Position numbers and translations under genes: made by a program
Shown: positions 35,360 to 44,244 of the stretch, in pieces
How the letters are laid out: each line of letters opens with the position of its first letter
How positions within the stretch are numbered: position 1 is the stretch's first letter
NCBI RefSeq assembly: GCF_009695775.1
Contig: NZ_VUNG01000004.1
Coordinates: forward strand, 92,193 to 156,192
Reading direction: 5' to 3'
Source: Hallella mizrahii
Lineage (GTDB): Bacteria; Bacteroidota; Bacteroidia; Bacteroidales; Bacteroidaceae
DNA length: 64,000 nt
Notes under the pieces: model-generated
Told to the model about the DNA's origin: nothing
Databases searched by the model: none
The model's input: only the letters and a program-made list of their open reading frames with translations

Positions 35360-35391
35360 TTTGGTTATTCAGTTGGTTTATACTAATTTTG
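35360..35391 (+). promoter_or_regulatory. Promoter of the peptidoglycan-hydrolase gene
   Basis: TTTG at 35360-35363 and TAATTTTG at 35384-35391, 20 bp apart. It lies in the 76-bp gap between divergent operons, so this gap controls the switch between the accessory and transfer genes. Confidence 0.6.
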
Positions 35392-35426
35392 TGGTGAAAA
35401 CATATCAAACTTAACACACTACTACC

Positions 35427-36641
35427 ATGAAACACACACTGACGTGCGCTGTGGTCCTTATGTTCTCGATGAATGTATTGGAATCACCGGCACAGTTTTA
35501 CACTGTTGAGAAAGTCGGTCCGGCTGCCGACACGTTATCCATTTCCACGGACCCTTACGTCCGTGACGTACTCCACGAAACAAAGTCAAATCCCAAGGTC
35601 GAGACTGAGACCAAAAACAAGAAAAAATCCGTCTTCGGTCTGCCTTTGCCTTCGTTTCTGACCGCAAAGTTAGGAAACAAACCGCCAACCTCCAACAACG
35701 CTCAGGGAAAAGTGCTGGAAAAAGGCGAAAAAAGTCCAGGGAAAATAACAAGGAACAATCGCAAGACAACCGTTTTACCCTTTCTTAGCGCCTCAGACAG
35801 CCTTCTTTTGAGCGTTCTTGAAAAGCGCCTAAATATCTGTATGCCATTGGATTACATCACGATCACCTCACACTACGGCTACCGTCAAGACCCCTTTACC
35901 AAGTGCCAGCGGTTCCATGACGGCATCGATTTGCGATACGGAAACGGTTTGGTCTATAGCATGCTCCCGGGCAGGGTGGCTGCCGTGCACCACGGCGACA
36001 CCGGCTACGGCAACTATGTCATCCTCGACCACGGCAGCCTCCGCTGCCTTTATGGTCACCTCAGTGAAATCTATGCCAGGGAAGGCAGCGAAGTACCGGC
36101 AGGTGCTGTCGTCGGGCTTGTCGGCTCCACCGGCCGCTCCACCGGTCCGCATCTCCACATCCAGCTACAACGACTGTCAGCAAACAACAGTTGGACCAGC
36201 GTCGATCCCATGCCGTTCATCCAAGCCCTCAACCAACAAGTAAAGACCTTTAACGACCGACTGGCGGACATCAGCGGTAACGACTCTCCTATATATAATA
36301 ATGAGAAAACCAAGTCAAACGAGCTGACCATAGAGAATCTTTACGCTGCCTTGAAGAAGCACGGCATCAAATACCCGAAGATCGTCCTTGCCCAGGCCAT
36401 CCTCGAAACCGGCCGTTTCCGCTCCCGTGTCTGCAACGAGAACAACAACCTCTTCGGACTCCGGCACTCGAATGGCTACTACGTCTTTGACCATTGGGAA
36501 GAGAGCGTCATTGCCTACAAGAACAAAGTGCAGTACAAACACCGCGACAACGAGAATTACTATGCCTTCCTGAGACGCATCGGCTACTCGACCTCAAAGG
36601 ACTATGTCAGAAGGGTTCGTGAGATCGTCAGCCAGCTGTAA
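35427..36641 (+). CDS. Conjugation-linked peptidoglycan hydrolase (M23 peptidase plus glucosaminidase)
   Basis: A 404-residue exported enzyme. It has a hydrophobic N-terminus, a ~70-residue Lys-rich stretch, an M23 metallopeptidase at ~140-270 (metal ligands in FHDGIDL and PHLHIQL, with GDTGYGNYVILDHG and GLVGSTGRSTG), and a lysozyme-like glucosaminidase at ~310-404 (LAQAILETGRFRSRVCNENN, NLFGLRHSNGY). It would open the cell wall for the mating channel. It is the first gene of the plus-strand transfer region, with its own promoter. Confidence 0.9.
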   Translation: MKHTLTCAVVLMFSMNVLESPAQFYTVEKVGPAADTLSISTDPYVRDVLHETKSNPKVETETKNKKKSVFGLPLPSFLTAKLGNKPPTSNNAQGKVLEKGEKSPGKITRNNRKTTVLPFLSASDSLLLSVLEKRLNICMPLDYITITSHYGYRQDPFTKCQRFHDGIDLRYGNGLVYSMLPGRVAAVHHGDTGYGNYVILDHGSLRCLYGHLSEIYAREGSEVPAGAVVGLVGSTGRSTGPHLHIQLQRLSANNSWTSVDPMPFIQALNQQVKTFNDRLADISGNDSPIYNNEKTKSNELTIENLYAALKKHGIKYPKIVLAQAILETGRFRSRVCNENNNLFGLRHSNGYYVFDHWEESVIAYKNKVQYKHRDNENYYAFLRRIGYSTSKDYVRRVREIVSQL

Positions 36642-37004
36642 TCATCACTCAAAGAGAGATGTGTTTGCAGCCAATAAGCCCACTGAGACATTGCTATTAT
36701 CCTAATCGATTCCGCAAGTCGGGGCTTATTTGGGGAAAATAGACTTTTCTCATCAAATTTGGTGATATATCAGCAGTTTACAGTAGGCTAGTGTTGCCAT
36801 TATGCGGAATAGTCACTATCTTTGCACCAGAAAATCACAACGCAAGGTTTACTAACCATTGCAGGGCCAAGCTCCCCTGGAATACCGGCCTAAAGAAAAG
36901 GAGCGCGTCTTTTACCGTCACACGGAACTATCTTATGCTGCCACGAGGCGGACATAACAGCAGTGACCAAAACTCCATGACAAGAGTTACCAACAATCAG
37001 CCTT
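36642..37004 (+). promoter_or_regulatory. Intergenic region with the transfer-operon promoter
   Basis: A 363-bp gap. TTG at 36794-36796 and TATCTTTG at 36817-36824, 20 bp apart, form a near-perfect promoter. A leader of about 175 nt then precedes the ParA-like gene (37005). A 134-codon frame opened within it overlaps the ParA gene in another frame and is not credible. The leader may carry control sites, but I see no clear riboswitch. Confidence 0.55.
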
Positions 37005-37730
37005 ATGAGCATTCCATTCTTCAACATTGGGAAGAACCCCAAGAAAAACAAGATCATCGTATTCGCCAACCAGAAAGGCGGCTGCGGCAAGACCACCAAC
37101 TGCGTGATGTTCGCCGACCTGCTTGTCCAGAATTTCCATCACCGCCTTGTCATGCTCGATGCCGATCCGCAGCGAAGCATCGTCAAAAAGCATGAACAGG
37201 ACCTTGAACGATGGCCGCAGCTCAAGCCCCTGTACCAAGTCGTCCCCTGTACCCAACTCAACAGCGAAAGTGATACACAAAATCTCATCAGAGCCATGCG
37301 CAACGAGGACTTCGACTTTGTCATCGACACTCCGGGCAGCCTTACCCTTCAAGGCCTGCTTCCACTTGTCTTCGAGGCTGATGCCGTCATCGTCCCCATT
37401 CAGTTGGAAAAGACCAGCATCAATTCCACCACCTCCTTTATTGAAATGTGCGCTATGGTCGCCAAGGAAAACGGTGGTAACAAGCTGCCAGATTTCTATT
37501 TCCTGCCAAATCAATTTAATAAGAACTGGGGCCGTAAGGCCGAGCTGACCGAGCAGCAGACGTTCCTCGACTACTTCGCCAAGTTGGGCACCGTCCTGCC
37601 GAAGGTACCCAACAGTGCCGAGATCCAGCGCTACAGCACACTCTATCTAACTGATAAGCAACATGAGATCATCGGCAGGCCATACGGGATGCTCCATGAC
37701 TGCATCTATAATAAAAACAAGGCAGCATGA
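37005..37730 (+). CDS. traA: TraA-like ParA-family ATPase
   Basis: A 241-residue P-loop ATPase: deviant Walker A in FANQKGGCGKTTNCV (residues ~20-34), VMLDADPQ and VIDTPG as the later motifs. ParA-type ATPases position DNA or complexes inside the cell; in Bacteroides conjugative transposons a TraA-like one heads the transfer operon. Its stop overlaps the start of the next gene (ATGA), indicating coupled translation. Confidence 0.85.
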   Translation: MSIPFFNIGKNPKKNKIIVFANQKGGCGKTTNCVMFADLLVQNFHHRLVMLDADPQRSIVKKHEQDLERWPQLKPLYQVVPCTQLNSESDTQNLIRAMRNEDFDFVIDTPGSLTLQGLLPLVFEADAVIVPIQLEKTSINSTTSFIEMCAMVAKENGGNKLPDFYFLPNQFNKNWGRKAELTEQQTFLDYFAKLGTVLPKVPNSAEIQRYSTLYLTDKQHEIIGRPYGMLHDCIYNKNKAA

Positions 37731-38230
37731 CTGACAACTCTTCTCAGCCAATGGTTTTCGGGGATATTCACGAACTTCTCCGGAAAGTCAACGGTGAGAG
37801 CGAGCCAGCCTACATGTGGCAGAGTGACAAGCCGAAGGAAGAGATAAAGAAAGAAGCCCTCTCGAAAGCTCCTGAACAGCCAAGCAAGGATAGCGGCAAG
37901 AGATTGACCAAGGCTCCCAAGCGTAAGGCTGAAGGAGAAACAGATAGAAGGACCGGAGAAAAGACTGGAGAAAATAAACCGTCAGGTAAAGGAATTATCC
38001 CACCATCAAAGAGAGACCTTCAGTCCATGATTGAGGCCTTCAGCTATGGCAATGAGCATCGTCACCGGCACATGGTGTTCCTTCCTGATGACGTCTATGC
38101 CACACTGGAGACAGTCTATGGCAGCAACCGTATTTCCGCGATCCTCACCGCCCTTGCAAGGACCTACATAGAGCGCAACAAAGAGGAACTGCGCCAGCTT
38201 GTAGCCACGCGAATTAACCTGTTACAATAA
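37727..38230 (+). CDS. traB: TraB-like DUF3408 protein
   Basis: A 167-residue protein. The N-terminal ~95 residues are polar and Lys/Pro-rich; the C-terminal ~70 form a ribbon-helix-helix-like DUF3408 domain (HRHMVFLPDDVYATLETVYG, ISAILTALARTYIERNKEEL). It overlaps the ParA-like gene by 4 bp, like a ParB-type partner. It probably binds DNA for segregation or transfer regulation. Confidence 0.75.
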   Translation: MTDNSSQPMVFGDIHELLRKVNGESEPAYMWQSDKPKEEIKKEALSKAPEQPSKDSGKRLTKAPKRKAEGETDRRTGEKTGENKPSGKGIIPPSKRDLQSMIEAFSYGNEHRHRHMVFLPDDVYATLETVYGSNRISAILTALARTYIERNKEELRQLVATRINLLQ

Positions 38231-38260
38231 AAAATCAACTAAAAAACTGGACTATAAAAA

Positions 38261-38917
38261 ATGAACACGACTACCCAACCTAAAGCTAAGCGAACCGTAT
38301 GGGGAATAGAGCACGACAAAGTGCTCCAGGAGCGCTTTCATACGGACTACATCCATGATATAGCCTCCCATCTTTGTTGTACGACAAGCACTGTCAGCCG
38401 CCATGCCCGTCTTCTCGGGCTGAGAAAGGAAAACCCCTCGGGTCGAAATCACGATGCCAGGGCCTTTGTAGAGATGGAATACCCAAATCTGTCCTATGGG
38501 GAAATGGCAGTTCGCACAGGCCTTTGCAAGAACACAATCTATCTTATAGCCCGTGAATTAGGACTGTCCCGCACCCGTGAGCAGATGAGTGCCATAAAAA
38601 GTCGCCGTCGCAAGGAACTTATCCGAAGCGAGCGCCGCCGTGCCCTCTTCGGATTAGAACCGAGAACACGCCTCAAAGTGGGTAGCAACATCCGTAAGAT
38701 ACGATTACGTGGAAACCTCAAGCGTCTCGGCTATTTAATCGATGACGACGGTACTACCTTCTACTATCATGCTGGCCTGTGTCGCCGTCCCATACGGGAA
38801 GAGCATGGTAGGAAATTCGGTTTCAAATTCATGCCATTGCCGACAGCGTGCACGGAGGAAACGATTAATGATTCAGCATCTCCGGCCGTGTCGGTAAATG
38901 GACAGACCATCAACTAA
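38261..38917 (+). CDS. HTH-type protein of the transfer operon
   Basis: A 218-residue basic protein with two helix-turn-helix-like segments: IHDIASHLCCTTSTVSRHAR (about residues 30-50) and GEMAVRTGLCKNTIYLIARE (about 79-98). A basic middle region with repeated Arg follows (SRRRKELIRSERRRALF). It resembles sequence-specific DNA-binding proteins that precede tra genes in these elements. The target is unknown. It lies 30 bp after the TraB-like gene. Confidence 0.65.
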   Translation: MNTTTQPKAKRTVWGIEHDKVLQERFHTDYIHDIASHLCCTTSTVSRHARLLGLRKENPSGRNHDARAFVEMEYPNLSYGEMAVRTGLCKNTIYLIARELGLSRTREQMSAIKSRRRKELIRSERRRALFGLEPRTRLKVGSNIRKIRLRGNLKRLGYLIDDDGTTFYYHAGLCRRPIREEHGRKFGFKFMPLPTACTEETINDSASPAVSVNGQTIN

Positions 38918-38944
38918 TCCAGACATATAATCAGACTACCAACC

Positions 38945-39226
38945 ATGAAAACCACAGGAACGATCAAGAAAGTCCTGCCCGTTAGGACAGGCACGTCCAA
39001 GAAGGGCAGCACATGGGCCGCCCAGCAGTTTGTACTCAAGACCGACGACGGGGATATACTCCTTGAAGTCTTCGGCCAAAAGGAGATAGACGAGTATGCC
39101 ATCACCGAGGGCGAGCAGCTGACGGTGAGCTACGTCCCCAAAGTCCAGGAAGTCGGAGACAAGGTGTTCGGCAAGAACAGCGTCACCGGCATCGAGCGCG
39201 ACGAGTCCCAACCTTTTGCAGAGTAG
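38945..39226 (+). CDS. DUF3127-like OB-fold protein
   Basis: A 93-residue protein with the OB-fold pattern of DUF3127: TGTIKKVLPVRTGTSKKGST, then WAAQQFVLKT and LLEVFGQKEIDEY. Such proteins probably bind single-stranded DNA. It lies 3 bp before the next membrane-anchored gene and is clearly co-transcribed. Confidence 0.72.
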   Translation: MKTTGTIKKVLPVRTGTSKKGSTWAAQQFVLKTDDGDILLEVFGQKEIDEYAITEGEQLTVSYVPKVQEVGDKVFGKNSVTGIERDESQPFAE

Positions 39227-39229
39227 CTT

Positions 39230-40267
39230 ATGGCATTCACCAGTATAGTAATAATTGTGGTGGTGCTCTATGCTTTGGGTTATACGGGCATGATCATCCA
39301 CGACCTCTTCATCAAGAAGGATCCCGCAGAGTTCATGCCCAAGCCCAAGGACGTAGAGATCGACATCTCCGACGAGGCGGGGCAGTTCAAGCCCATTACT
39401 GTCGGGAATTCCGAGCCCAAGCAGCCCGCAGTCGCTCAGAGCTCCTCTGTTCCTAAATCTGATGAAGAGATAGTCACAGCACATCCCATTGCAGATGGAG
39501 AGTCCTGTGGAAAAGCCGAAGGAGAGCAATCAGACCAACCACCTTCTCCCTCAGCAACTCCATTTGGGTCAGACGATGCTAAGTCCGAAGGTAAGACCTC
39601 AGAAGACTTTGGTCCACGTCCAACCGATGCAGAAACACAGAAGCGTATTAATGAGCTTGTTAAGCTCAGACGTGGTGAGATGTTGACCGATGAGATGAAC
39701 ACCTTGTCAAAGGAAAGGAAAAACATGGAATCGAAGGAAGATGGTGATGAGAAGTCTGCTTCAAAGGAAGACAGTCTATCCGCATCAGAAAACACAAAAG
39801 AGGAAGAAGCCATAAACTCCGACCCAGATGTCCGCATCATTGGTCCTGGGCATACTGTTTCCCCTGATGTGTTGGATGCCGTAGGCAAAGAGCCTTCAAA
39901 AGAGAAAACTCCATCGGGGGCAAATTCCAAAGAAGTGACTCCGCCCACTCCTGCCCCTGCAAAGAAGTCAAGACCTCCCAAGCCCCCGAAGCAACCGGAG
40001 TTCCACAGCGACGCATTCTTTGACATCCTGAAAGTTCAGATTGATGACACCAAGCAGCACACAAAGTTGCAAGGAGCCCAGACTGCCGAACAAGTCAGCA
40101 AGGAGGCCAAGCGAGTCTCCCCTGACGATGCCCAAATGGCACTCAGACAAATCACCAGTTTATGGGAAAAGAAAGAATCGGAACGCGTCCCTGATGAGGA
40201 CGAACGCCAAGCAATAGAAAAATCAGAACGGTCGAACCGTGAGGCTCCGCCACAATTCAATATATGA
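39230..40267 (+). CDS. Membrane-anchored TraC/TraD-like protein with a long disordered linker
   Basis: A 345-residue protein. One N-terminal transmembrane helix (residues ~4-24, SIVIIVVVLYALGYTGMII) is followed by a strongly polar, Ser/Glu/Lys/Pro-rich segment (~60-250) that looks disordered. A short helical C-terminal domain (EFHSDAFFDILKVQIDD, ~265-330) ends the protein. Proteins of this shape lie just before TraE in Bacteroides conjugative transposons. The linker base composition differs from the more GC-rich ends. Confidence 0.55.
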   Translation: MAFTSIVIIVVVLYALGYTGMIIHDLFIKKDPAEFMPKPKDVEIDISDEAGQFKPITVGNSEPKQPAVAQSSSVPKSDEEIVTAHPIADGESCGKAEGEQSDQPPSPSATPFGSDDAKSEGKTSEDFGPRPTDAETQKRINELVKLRRGEMLTDEMNTLSKERKNMESKEDGDEKSASKEDSLSASENTKEEEAINSDPDVRIIGPGHTVSPDVLDAVGKEPSKEKTPSGANSKEVTPPTPAPAKKSRPPKPPKQPEFHSDAFFDILKVQIDDTKQHTKLQGAQTAEQVSKEAKRVSPDDAQMALRQITSLWEKKESERVPDEDERQAIEKSERSNREAPPQFNI

Positions 40268-40465
40268 TAATTGTTTCTCATAAGAAAAAGTCTTTTGTAT
40301 GAAGTTAGTGTACAGCTTTTAGCGAAAAGCACATCCGTAAGACAGCTTCCGGAAGAGGGCTGCGCCGTGAGGCAAGGGGATCAGACGGCCACGTGAGTGG
40401 CGCTCACCCATCTTCCATTTTCATGTGGTCTTTAAATTGTAACAAAGAAAAACCTTAACAAACTT
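40268..40465. other. Intergenic region with several small inverted repeats
   Basis: A 198-bp gap before the TraE-like gene. It contains CTTCCGGAAG and GC-rich words such as GTGAGTGGCGCTCACC that can fold into small hairpins, so the mRNA here could be structured or processed. No convincing promoter or frame was found. Confidence 0.35.
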
Positions 40466-40828
40466 ATGTTACAAACCATTTCAACCAAAACCATCATGAA
40501 CTTCTGCATGAGCGCATGCAAGCGAATCCCCGTGAAGCGTGTAGCCGCCTTCCTCGGAATGTTCCTTTTCTGTACCGTCATGACCTTCGCCCAGAGCAAG
40601 GGTGTCGGCGGATTCCAATCAGCCATTAGAGAGATATCAGGCTACCAGACCCAAGTCAGTAACTTGATGAAGGCCATCGGTGCAGTTATCGCAATTGTTG
40701 GCGCGTTCTCCATTTATTTCAAGATGCAGAACGGAGATCAGGACGTGAAGAAGGCTATCATGCTCACGATTGGCGGTTGTGTAGCTTTCCTTGCAATGAG
40801 CGAGGCTCTGCCTTTGTTCTTCAAGTAG
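40466..40828 (+). CDS. traE: TraE, DUF4134 family membrane protein
   Basis: A 120-residue protein. After a cleavable or anchor-like N-terminal hydrophobic segment (VAAFLGMFLFCTVMTFAQ) come two further hydrophobic helices (IGAVIAIVGAFSIYFKM and KAIMLTIGGCVAFLAMSEAL), as in the DUF4134 family that includes TraE and resembles VirB2 pilins. It would be a channel or pilin component in the inner membrane. The next hairpin (40847) separates it from TraF and may stabilise its message. Confidence 0.85.
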   Translation: MLQTISTKTIMNFCMSACKRIPVKRVAAFLGMFLFCTVMTFAQSKGVGGFQSAIREISGYQTQVSNLMKAIGAVIAIVGAFSIYFKMQNGDQDVKKAIMLTIGGCVAFLAMSEALPLFFK

Positions 40829-40846
40829 TTATACACTGCTACTTAC

Positions 40847-40886
40847 AAGGTGTCCGACCGAAGTTAAGAGTCGGCTCGGACACCTT
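40847..40886 (+). terminator. Hairpin between TraE and TraF genes
   Basis: AAGGTGTCCGA (40847-40857) pairs perfectly with TCGGACACCTT (40876-40886), 11 bp, with an extra CCGA/TCGG inside. No T-run follows, so it is more likely an attenuator or an mRNA-stability element between pilin-like and channel genes than a complete terminator. Confidence 0.55.
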
Positions 40887-40954
40887 TCAACTCGAAAATC
40901 CACCTTAAGAACTATATATAAAGTAAACAAAATTCTAAACAAAATATCAGCCTA

Positions 40955-41242
40955 ATGGACATCAATTTCAACGGCATCCCAGTCTTCAAGGGACTCCAGA
41001 AACCATTGGAGTTCATGGGCATACGGGGCAGGTTCCTGACCTACGCCGCCGGAGCCATCGGTATCAGCTTCCTTGGTTTCCTGCTGTCGTCCATCATCTT
41101 CGGCAAGCTCGTTGGCTTCATCGTCATGGTCTGTCTTGCCGCCGTGGGAATCATCTCCATCTACGTGAAGCAGCGCAGCGGACTGCACAGCAAGAAACGT
41201 CACCGAGGCAACTTCTACTACTGTAAGATGTATGAGCATTAA
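40955..41242 (+). CDS. traF: TraF, DUF4133 family membrane protein
   Basis: A 95-residue protein with the PVFKGLQKPLEFMGIRGRF motif at residues ~9-27 and two hydrophobic helices (FLTYAAGAIGISFLGFLL and LVGFIVMVCLAAVGIISIYV). This is the DUF4133/TraF pattern, related to VirB3. It places the VirB4-type ATPase at the membrane. It sits 44 bp before TraG. Confidence 0.87.
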   Translation: MDINFNGIPVFKGLQKPLEFMGIRGRFLTYAAGAIGISFLGFLLSSIIFGKLVGFIVMVCLAAVGIISIYVKQRSGLHSKKRHRGNFYYCKMYEH

Positions 41243-41286
41243 CCCCAAATACCATTCTATTAAGACATAAAAAAACAGATATACCT

Positions 41287-44244
41287 ATGAGTAACAAGAA
41301 CAAGCCGCTTGACGGTCTCTTCGCTCAGCTCCAGGACATCAAGGATGCCGATGGCAAGCTGATGAACACGGTTCTCTTCTCGAAGAACGGCAATCCGTCC
41401 GTCATCATCGAGATAGAGAACCCCGTGCAGCAGTATGCCACCGATGCCGTGCAGTATGTCGCCTACACCGACGTGCTGAACAACATCGTCCAGACTCTCG
41501 GCGAAGGCTACGCCCTTCAGAAACAGGACATCCTCTGCCGTCAGAGCTACCACCATGCCATCACCGATGACATGGAGTTCCTCACGCGCAGCTACTTCCG
41601 CTACTTCAACGGCCGCCCCTATACCGAGATCCGCACCTACCTCATCATCACGCAGGAGGCGGTGAAGTCCGCCTTCGTGAAGTACGACCCCAAATCCTGG
41701 CTCGACTTCCACACGAAGGTGAGCAAGGTCATGGACATCCTCAAGGAGCGCGGCGTCTGGCACCGCAAGCTCACGAAGGACGAGGTCAACGAGTATCTCC
41801 ACCGCTTCATGGCCTTCCACTTCAAGGCCGGTCCGTTCTCGATGCAGAGTTTCAAGGCCGGTGACGACTACCTGAGGATGGGCGACAAGGTAGTAAAATC
41901 CTTCGACATCGTCGACGTGGACGAGATAGACCTGCCATCGCTCATCAGGCCCTACCAGTCCGTTGCCGTCAACGGCTACGTCATCGCCACCGACCTGCTG
42001 GCCTTCCTCAGTGAGATACCCGATACCGACTGCGTCATCTACAATCAGGTCATCCAAATCCCCCAGCAGCGCAAACTATTGAGAAAACTCCAGGGCAAGG
42101 CCAAGCGCCACGGCTCCATGCCCGACCCCAGCAACAAGATCGCCAAGGCCGACATCGAAGCCGTGCTGAACCTCCTTGCCCAGGACAGCAAGCTGCTCGT
42201 CTACACCAACTTCAACCTGCTGGTCAGCTGCAAGGCCGAGAAGCTGACCCCCGTGACAAGCTTCATCGAAACCAAGCTCTACGAGTGCGGTATCTTCGCC
42301 AGCAAGTCCGCCTACAACCAACTGGAGCTCTTCATGGACTCTTTCCCCGGCAATGCCTATTCGTTCAACCCCGACTACGACCTCTTCCTGACGCTCAACG
42401 ACGCAGCCCTCTGCCTCTTCTTCAAGGAGCACCTCAAGCACTCCGAGAACACACCCCTCAAGACATGGTACACCGACCGTCAGGGCCTGCCCGTATGCAT
42501 CGACATCACCGGCAAGGAAGGCAGCGTGAAGATGACCGACAATGCCAACTTCTTCTGCATCGGGCCCAGCGGAAGCGGCAAGTCGTTCCACATGAACACC
42601 GTCGTCCGCCAACTCTTGGAGCAGAACACCGACGTGGTGATGGTCGATACCGGTGACAGCTACGAGGGTATATGCCGCTATTTCAAAGGCACTTACATCA
42701 GCTACTCAAAGGAAAAGCCCATCTCGATGAATCCGTTCAAGATTACTGACACAGAATATGCCCAGAACTTCGGCGAGAAGAAGAACTTCCTCAAGTCGCT
42801 CATCTTCCTCATCTTCAAGGGCAGCGAGGCACCCACGAAGATCGAGGACAAGATCATCAACCAGACCATCGTCGAGTACTACGAGTCCTACTTCACCCCC
42901 TTCAGGGCTTTTACCGACGAAGAGCGCGACCAGCTCCGCAAGCGTCTGCTCTTAGAGGACAAGAAGAACGGCACGTACGAGAAACACAGTAAGGAACTGG
43001 AAGAAAAATACAGACATACCGCGTATGAAACAGACATTCCCACCTCCGAGTATTCCGGAACATCCGAAGATCCATCTGCCTTTGGCGGACCGGATAGTGA
43101 ATATGATCCTCTCGATCCTGCTGCTGACATTCGTCTGGCCGGTGACGGTTCTCTACATCCTGCTCAGGAGAAGGAAGCTTACGCACGAATCCAGCGGAAA
43201 GTGAACAAGCTCCACGACCTCATCAACGACAAGGCCGCCACCGACGGCGAGAAGGTAGCCGCCAACCGCCAGCTCATGCGCCTGATGCCGCAGCTCATCG
43301 AGGGCAACTACCTCATCACCATCGAGCAGCGCATCGACCGCATGGAGAAACAAAGAAGAAAGATGCACGTCGACAACCTCAGCTTCAACAGCTACTACGA
43401 GTTTGCCATCGAGCGCATCCCCCAAATTATGAGTGAGAAGAGCATCACCTTCGACATTGACAACTTCGCCGCCATTCTGGAGCAGTTCTACAAGGGTGGC
43501 GAACTGGAGCACACGCTCAACAACGACGTTGATGCCAGCCTCTTTGACGAGAAGTTCATCGTCTTCGAGATCGACAAGATCAAGGACGACCCCGTGCTGT
43601 TCCCCATCGTCGTGCTCATCATCATGGACGTGTTCCTTCAGAAGATGCGCATCAAGAAAGGCCGCAAGGCCCTCATCATCGAGGAAGCGTGGAAAGCCAT
43701 CTCCTCACCTACCATGGCAGAGTACATCAAATACCTCTACAAGACCGTGAGAAAGTTCCACGGCATTGCCGGCGTTGTGACCCAGGAGCTCAACGATGTC
43801 ATCGACAGTCCCATCGTCAAGGAAGCCATCATCAACAACTCAGACGTGAAAATCCTCCTCGACCAGAGCAAGTTCAAGGACCGTTACGATGCCATCAGTG
43901 CCATCCTCGGACTGACGCAGGTGCAGAAGCAGCAGATCTTCACCGTCAACGCCCTCAACAACCACGACGGCCGCAGCTACTTTAAGGAAGTGTGGATCTG
44001 TCGTGGCCAGTACTCCGATGTCTATGGCGTGGAGGAACCGCCCGAGTGCTACTGGGCCTACACCACCGAGCGCGCCGAGAAAGAAGCCCTGAAAGTCTAT
44101 GAGCACCACTACGGTGACATACAGACCGCCATCACGAAAATCGAGGAAGACCGCAAGAAACTCGGAATCAAAAAGTACCTTGACTTCGCGGTCAAAGTGA
44201 ACAAACAACAGAAAATCATGCCACTATGGGACAAATCAGACTGA
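41287..44244 (+). CDS. traG: TraG, VirB4-family conjugation ATPase
   Basis: A 985-residue ATPase that powers channel assembly. Walker A GPSGSGKS is at residues 426-433, a Walker B-like LIIEEAW at ~796-802, and the VirB4 segment VVTQELNDVIDSPIVKE follows at ~830. A polar, low-complexity insertion (~557-640: YEKHSKELEEKYRHTAYETD, then SEYSGTSEDPSAFGG...) divides the ATPase core and has AT-richer codons than its surroundings. Its stop overlaps the next gene's start by 19 bp. Confidence 0.93.
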   Translation: MSNKNKPLDGLFAQLQDIKDADGKLMNTVLFSKNGNPSVIIEIENPVQQYATDAVQYVAYTDVLNNIVQTLGEGYALQKQDILCRQSYHHAITDDMEFLTRSYFRYFNGRPYTEIRTYLIITQEAVKSAFVKYDPKSWLDFHTKVSKVMDILKERGVWHRKLTKDEVNEYLHRFMAFHFKAGPFSMQSFKAGDDYLRMGDKVVKSFDIVDVDEIDLPSLIRPYQSVAVNGYVIATDLLAFLSEIPDTDCVIYNQVIQIPQQRKLLRKLQGKAKRHGSMPDPSNKIAKADIEAVLNLLAQDSKLLVYTNFNLLVSCKAEKLTPVTSFIETKLYECGIFASKSAYNQLELFMDSFPGNAYSFNPDYDLFLTLNDAALCLFFKEHLKHSENTPLKTWYTDRQGLPVCIDITGKEGSVKMTDNANFFCIGPSGSGKSFHMNTVVRQLLEQNTDVVMVDTGDSYEGICRYFKGTYISYSKEKPISMNPFKITDTEYAQNFGEKKNFLKSLIFLIFKGSEAPTKIEDKIINQTIVEYYESYFTPFRAFTDEERDQLRKRLLLEDKKNGTYEKHSKELEEKYRHTAYETDIPTSEYSGTSEDPSAFGGPDSEYDPLDPAADIRLAGDGSLHPAQEKEAYARIQRKVNKLHDLINDKAATDGEKVAANRQLMRLMPQLIEGNYLITIEQRIDRMEKQRRKMHVDNLSFNSYYEFAIERIPQIMSEKSITFDIDNFAAILEQFYKGGELEHTLNNDVDASLFDEKFIVFEIDKIKDDPVLFPIVVLIIMDVFLQKMRIKKGRKALIIEEAWKAISSPTMAEYIKYLYKTVRKFHGIAGVVTQELNDVIDSPIVKEAIINNSDVKILLDQSKFKDRYDAISAILGLTQVQKQQIFTVNALNNHDGRSYFKEVWICRGQYSDVYGVEEPPECYWAYTTERAEKEALKVYEHHYGDIQTAITKIEEDRKKLGIKKYLDFAVKVNKQQKIMPLWDKSD

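Noticed and set aside
36791..37195. 134-codon frame before and into the ParA-like gene
   Set aside because: It overlaps the ParA gene in another frame, its first part contains the promoter region, and it has no recognisable domain.
39436..40064. Minus-strand frames opposite the TraC/TraD-like gene
   Set aside because: They mirror the low-complexity linker of the plus-strand gene, which fits the operon order and has a clear membrane segment.
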